64,000 bases of DNA from Aurantibacter_A sp039941195. Its GTDB lineage: Bacteria > Bacteroidota > Bacteroidia > Flavobacteriales > Flavobacteriaceae. The DNA is taken from the NCBI RefSeq assembly GCF_039941195.1, contig NZ_JBDVFA010000027.1, forward strand, positions 24,822-88,821. The letters are read 5' to 3'. A program made the translations under genes and the position numbers. Below are positions 61,224 to 64,000 of this stretch, piece by piece; position 1 is the stretch's first letter; each line of letters begins with the position of its first letter. A model generated the notes under the pieces. The model did not search any database. It was not told the DNA's origin and was given only the letters and a program-made list of their open reading frames with translations.

Positions 61224-61970
61224 TTATTTTTTCATTTCTTTATTAATAAGAATTTTAATTTCTTCCATATCAGATAGAATTTTCTTAAATCTTATAAGGC
61301 TTCCTTTTTCCGATTCAATCTTCATAAATTGATGCCTTTCTACCATAATAAGAAGCTCGATTAAGTTTTTTTCATCAAATACATATTCCAATAGTTTGGG
61401 TTGATTTTGTATGTTTTTAAATGCAAATTCTACGCTCCCATATCTGTTAGCAGCCGTTGAACCCGCTTTAGCAGCTTCATCATTATTGTATTTAGAAAAG
61501 TTTTCTGTTTCTTCTTTATATTTATCTAAACGGATTAATTGTTCTCTAATGGTTGGTGGTATTAATTTGATGTCACCCGTAATTTGTAATGTATGTATGG
61601 TGTTAGATTTGAATTGAACATTAAATAATCGCCAATCTAAATTGTTAGCTTGAGAAATTATTTGGAATATTGGCAAGTTTGGTTGATTATAAATTTCTTT
61701 GTAGGCTTTAAATTTTACCATATTAGAATCTATGGCTAAAGATGTATTCTCTATATATGTTTTGTCGTTCTTAAAATCTTGTAATAATTGTTTATAATAA
61801 ACCTGCCTTACATTTTCAGTTTTCCGTTCATCATTGAGGTTGTTTAATTGTAGGGCTATTAAAATACCAATAACAACAAGCACAATTTCGCCAATTGCAT
61901 ATTTAAAATATTCTCCAATCTTTCTCTCTGAAAGTAGATTTTTCCTTTTTCGTCTGAAGAATTTAATCAT
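61224..61970 (-). CDS. DUF6090-family membrane protein (copy 2)
   Basis: The 248-residue protein starts MIKFFRRKRKNLLSERKIGEYFKYAIGEIVLVVIGILIALQLNN, identical in plan to the gene at 59878-60954: basic lead, one span, then a helical tail (KTENVRQVYYKQLLQDFKND) with a different C-terminal part. It is shorter and its C-terminal half diverges from copy 1, so the two are not recent duplicates. The function is unknown. Confidence 0.85.
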   Translation of the reverse strand: MIKFFRRKRKNLLSERKIGEYFKYAIGEIVLVVIGILIALQLNNLNDERKTENVRQVYYKQLLQDFKNDKTYIENTSLAIDSNMVKFKAYKEIYNQPNLPIFQIISQANNLDWRLFNVQFKSNTIHTLQITGDIKLIPPTIREQLIRLDKYKEETENFSKYNNDEAAKAGSTAANRYGSVEFAFKNIQNQPKLLEYVFDEKNLIELLIMVERHQFMKIESEKGSLIRFKKILSDMEEIKILINKEMKK

Positions 61971-62090
61971 TTGGTTAATAGTTGGTTATAATGAAGTATA
62001 TAGCTGACTAGTAAGCGATTTTGAAGCAATCCTTTAATACTGGGCAAAACTGTTTTATCAGCGGTATTTTGACTATACATGCTATACTAC

Positions 62091-63200
62091 TTATTTTCTC
62101 AGTATTTCATTGAGATATATTGAACGATATTTTTCTGGATATTCAACCTGTACACCGGGCGTTCCATTTTCAAATAAAAACCATTTTTTAGTGGGCGCAA
62201 TAATTGAATCAAAATACATCTTTGCTACAGACGTTTCAGTAAAATGGTCATTGTCTCCATGCAGTATGTAAACGGGCACTTTCAATTCGGGAATATCACG
62301 CATTAGATTCATATCGATAGTAGTAGGTTGTAAAATCTTAGCAGCAGGATAGTAAGTTTCCGGACTATTGATCATATCTGTAAATTTTTCGCTAAACGTT
62401 AACCCATTATCTAAAAACATACTTTTAATAAAATTAAAATCGGTATCTAATTTTATCGGTGCATACTTCATTACAATCTGCCGTTCTATTTCAAAGGCTT
62501 CGAATACTGTATTTTTTGAGTTTTCAACATAAGGCGGTTTTCCAATTTGTTTTAATTGATTGATTGCAATGGTGTCATTGTGCTTTTGAGATTCAGACAT
62601 GGCAAATTCATAAGATAATTCTTCTGAAAGTGATAGATTCGCCATCAGCCCACTACCAATATAGGCGTGATATAATTCTGGCTGCTTTTGAACCATATAT
62701 GCTGCTACCGCTGTTCCCCATGATAAACCTTCGATGTAAATCTTATCTTTTTTGAAAGTCTGTTTTAAGTGATTCGATAGTTCTAAACCATCATTTACAA
62801 TTTGTTTTAAGGTAATGGACGAATCAGGAATGCTGTCATTATAGGCTAGTCCGGAGCCTCTTTGATCCCAATAACAAACCGTAAATAAATCTTCTAAATC
62901 AATTCCTGATAGTTTATAAATTACAGGTAAAATGGGTGCCCCTGGTCCGCCGTGAACTATTAACAACACAGGGTTGTTTTTGTCTTTTCCTCGAATAGTA
63001 ATTCGTTGGGGTACTCCATTTATGGTCATATCCTCGTGCATAGCAATACTATTCGGAAGCACATTACCCTTCTCATCTAAAAAAGGTTCTTCTTCTCCAA
63101 AACTATTGATTCTGATGATTATTAATACAACGAATACAAACCCAATAAGTGCTCCTAATAAAATCAGAAACCACTTACCTATTTTCTTTAAAATTGTCAT
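62091..63200 (-). CDS. Alpha/beta hydrolase, S33 prolyl-iminopeptidase-like
   Basis: The 369-residue protein has an N-terminal membrane anchor (about residues 11-30) and an alpha/beta hydrolase domain: VHGGPGAPILP (oxyanion loop, 82-92), WDQRGSG (111-117, diagnostic of proline iminopeptidases), nucleophile elbow EGLSWGTA (Ser160) and YILHGDNDHFTE near 315 with the acid. Membrane anchoring suggests periplasmic peptide or ester hydrolysis. The final catalytic His is likely in the last 40 residues but not certain. It is single-gene. Confidence 0.85.
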   Translation of the reverse strand: MTILKKIGKWFLILLGALIGFVFVVLIIIRINSFGEEEPFLDEKGNVLPNSIAMHEDMTINGVPQRITIRGKDKNNPVLLIVHGGPGAPILPVIYKLSGIDLEDLFTVCYWDQRGSGLAYNDSIPDSSITLKQIVNDGLELSNHLKQTFKKDKIYIEGLSWGTAVAAYMVQKQPELYHAYIGSGLMANLSLSEELSYEFAMSESQKHNDTIAINQLKQIGKPPYVENSKNTVFEAFEIERQIVMKYAPIKLDTDFNFIKSMFLDNGLTFSEKFTDMINSPETYYPAAKILQPTTIDMNLMRDIPELKVPVYILHGDNDHFTETSVAKMYFDSIIAPTKKWFLFENGTPGVQVEYPEKYRSIYLNEILRK

Positions 63201-63566
63201 TAATCCTTACTTAGTTGGTTGGCTTTTTTTAGTACGGTCAACAAGGACTATATTTATCTATTACCACTATTTTGCAATAGCAATGCATAGCGTACTTCGT
63301 ACGTATAGCTGTTTTGTTACTAAAATGTAGGGGGAATGTGCATTATAAATGCAATTGCAATATAAAACTATTTTTTGGAGAATTTAACAGTAGGTGTAAT
63401 TGACTTTTGTGTGTTTTTTTTTATGCAAAAGCAAGCTATCTTTATTTGATTTTGAAACGCCTCCCGAGGCTTCGGAATATAAATGTTGGCGGACTTTTAA
63501 AATACGCGCAAGCTTTTAATTAAGTACAATTTATCTTATTTGGTTATATCCATTGCAGTACCTACA
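63201..63566. other. Gene-free interval with small hairpins
   Basis: 366 bp without a credible gene. Two short perfect hairpins are seen: CGTAC-TTC-GTACG (63290-63302) and GCCTC-CC-GAGGC (63459-63470), neither followed by a T run. They may be degraded intergenic repeats. Nothing else is noticed. Confidence 0.45.
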
Positions 63567-64000
63567 TTATTTCGCTAGTTCTTGCTCAATCTCCGTAAGT
63601 ATGGTTTCTATTTCCGTTTTTATACGACCAAAAAACAGCGGTCCATTTGTAGCCTTAGCTAACAATTGATAACCCAATAGGTAATTTTCAAATTCAACAG
63701 ATTCGAACATCTGCTTGTTATCTAGCTTTTCGGAAATCGACACGTGCTCAAAATCCATAAATCCTATATCCATCACTATTTTTCGTATACTTCCCTTTTC
63801 ATAAAGAATAGTACGTAATTTTTTATCTGTGAATTCTACATCATTTAATTGATTGTTTATAAAATCCAATGAACTATCAAAATAGGCCAAGTTTTGTCGT
63901 AAATTTTTATTTAAAATGATATTAAGTTTACCTGAACTAATGATGTCATTTAAAACTCCTGTTGCCGGAGTATAGTTGATTTCACTGCCGACAATAGGGG
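63567..64000 (-). CDS. DUF6090-like membrane protein, C-terminal part (cut by the window end)
   Basis: The frame is open to base 64000, so the start lies beyond the window; about 144 C-terminal residues are seen. Segments such as NYTPATGVLNDIISSGKL and NLRQNLAYFDSSLDFINNQL match the tail region of DUF6090-family proteins, and the neighbouring genes belong to the same family. Starting at an internal TTG (63890) would truncate it; there is no reason to do so. The membrane span itself is not in view. Confidence 0.65.
   Translation of the reverse strand, partial: PIVGSEINYTPATGVLNDIISSGKLNIILNKNLRQNLAYFDSSLDFINNQLNDVEFTDKKLRTILYEKGSIRKIVMDIGFMDFEHVSISEKLDNKQMFESVEFENYLLGYQLLAKATNGPLFFGRIKTEIETILTEIEQELAK

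Noticed and set aside
1..64000. CRISPR array, rRNA operon or intact transposase
   Set aside because: No regularly spaced repeats, no rRNA-like sequence and no transposase motifs were found in the window.

Overview
The window is a low-GC stretch of a gliding, marine Flavobacteriaceae-type chromosome (phylum Bacteroidota). The evidence is the gldK-gldL-gldM-gldN motor/type IX secretion operon, gldJ and porV, Bacteroidota-type promoter motifs (TAnnTTTG), many Bacteroidota lipoproteins, a PL7 alginate-lyase-like gene and the flavobacterial order murF/gldJ/porV/cdd/pdhA/pdhC. Genus cannot be fixed from the sequence alone. There is no rRNA, CRISPR array, intact insertion sequence or prophage; one tRNA (Val, GAC) is present.

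Layout. 1-4030: 3' end of gldK, then gldL, gldM, gldN, closed by a strong terminator; hairpins lie in the gldL/gldM and gldM/gldN gaps. 4070-7607: FAD oxidoreductase, DUF983 protein and an ABC-F ATPase. 7777-10738: three paralogous secreted leucine-rich-repeat proteins sharing a short acidic C-terminal tail. 10827-16666: an RND efflux operon (adaptor, pump, TolC-like channel). 16739-17960: Gfo/Idh/MocA oxidoreductase and a tiny CPXCG protein. 17966-27449 (minus strand): a cytochrome-like module with a DUF2231/PSCyt1/LRR membrane protein, a Tat-exported DUF1501 protein and two tandemly duplicated PSCyt1-PSCyt2-LamG-PSD1 lipoproteins.

27644-31662: tRNA-Val, a 57-residue membrane protein, an ECF sigma factor with a 60-residue partner, an MscS-type channel, murF and a 56-residue DUF6747-like protein. 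32244-40656: gldJ, porV (with porU, normally expected between them, absent), cytidine deaminase, pyruvate dehydrogenase E1-alpha and E2, an M28 peptidase lipoprotein and an SDR. 40739-43722: DUF2892 protein, a Crp/Fnr gene broken by one in-frame stop, a membrane protein, and an overlapping HipA-like kinase/DUF3037 pair. 44034-48465: TetR regulator with a palindromic operator, PL7 lyase, and an arsenic operon (arsR, DUF6428, arsenate reductase, acr3) with a visible promoter and operator.

48552-58650: mixed accessory genes, including a VOC/HxlR divergent pair, a PAS histidine kinase, a three-gene operon (HbpS-like protein, beta-propeller-Dabb fusion, SDR), a beta-lactamase-family hydrolase/Crp pair, a cupin and an AraC regulator. 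58651-64000: a patch of DUF6090-family membrane proteins (two intact, one cut by the window end, one decayed copy with its membrane helix deleted), a hypothetical membrane protein and an S33 alpha/beta hydrolase. This last patch shows the clearest signs of gene turnover.
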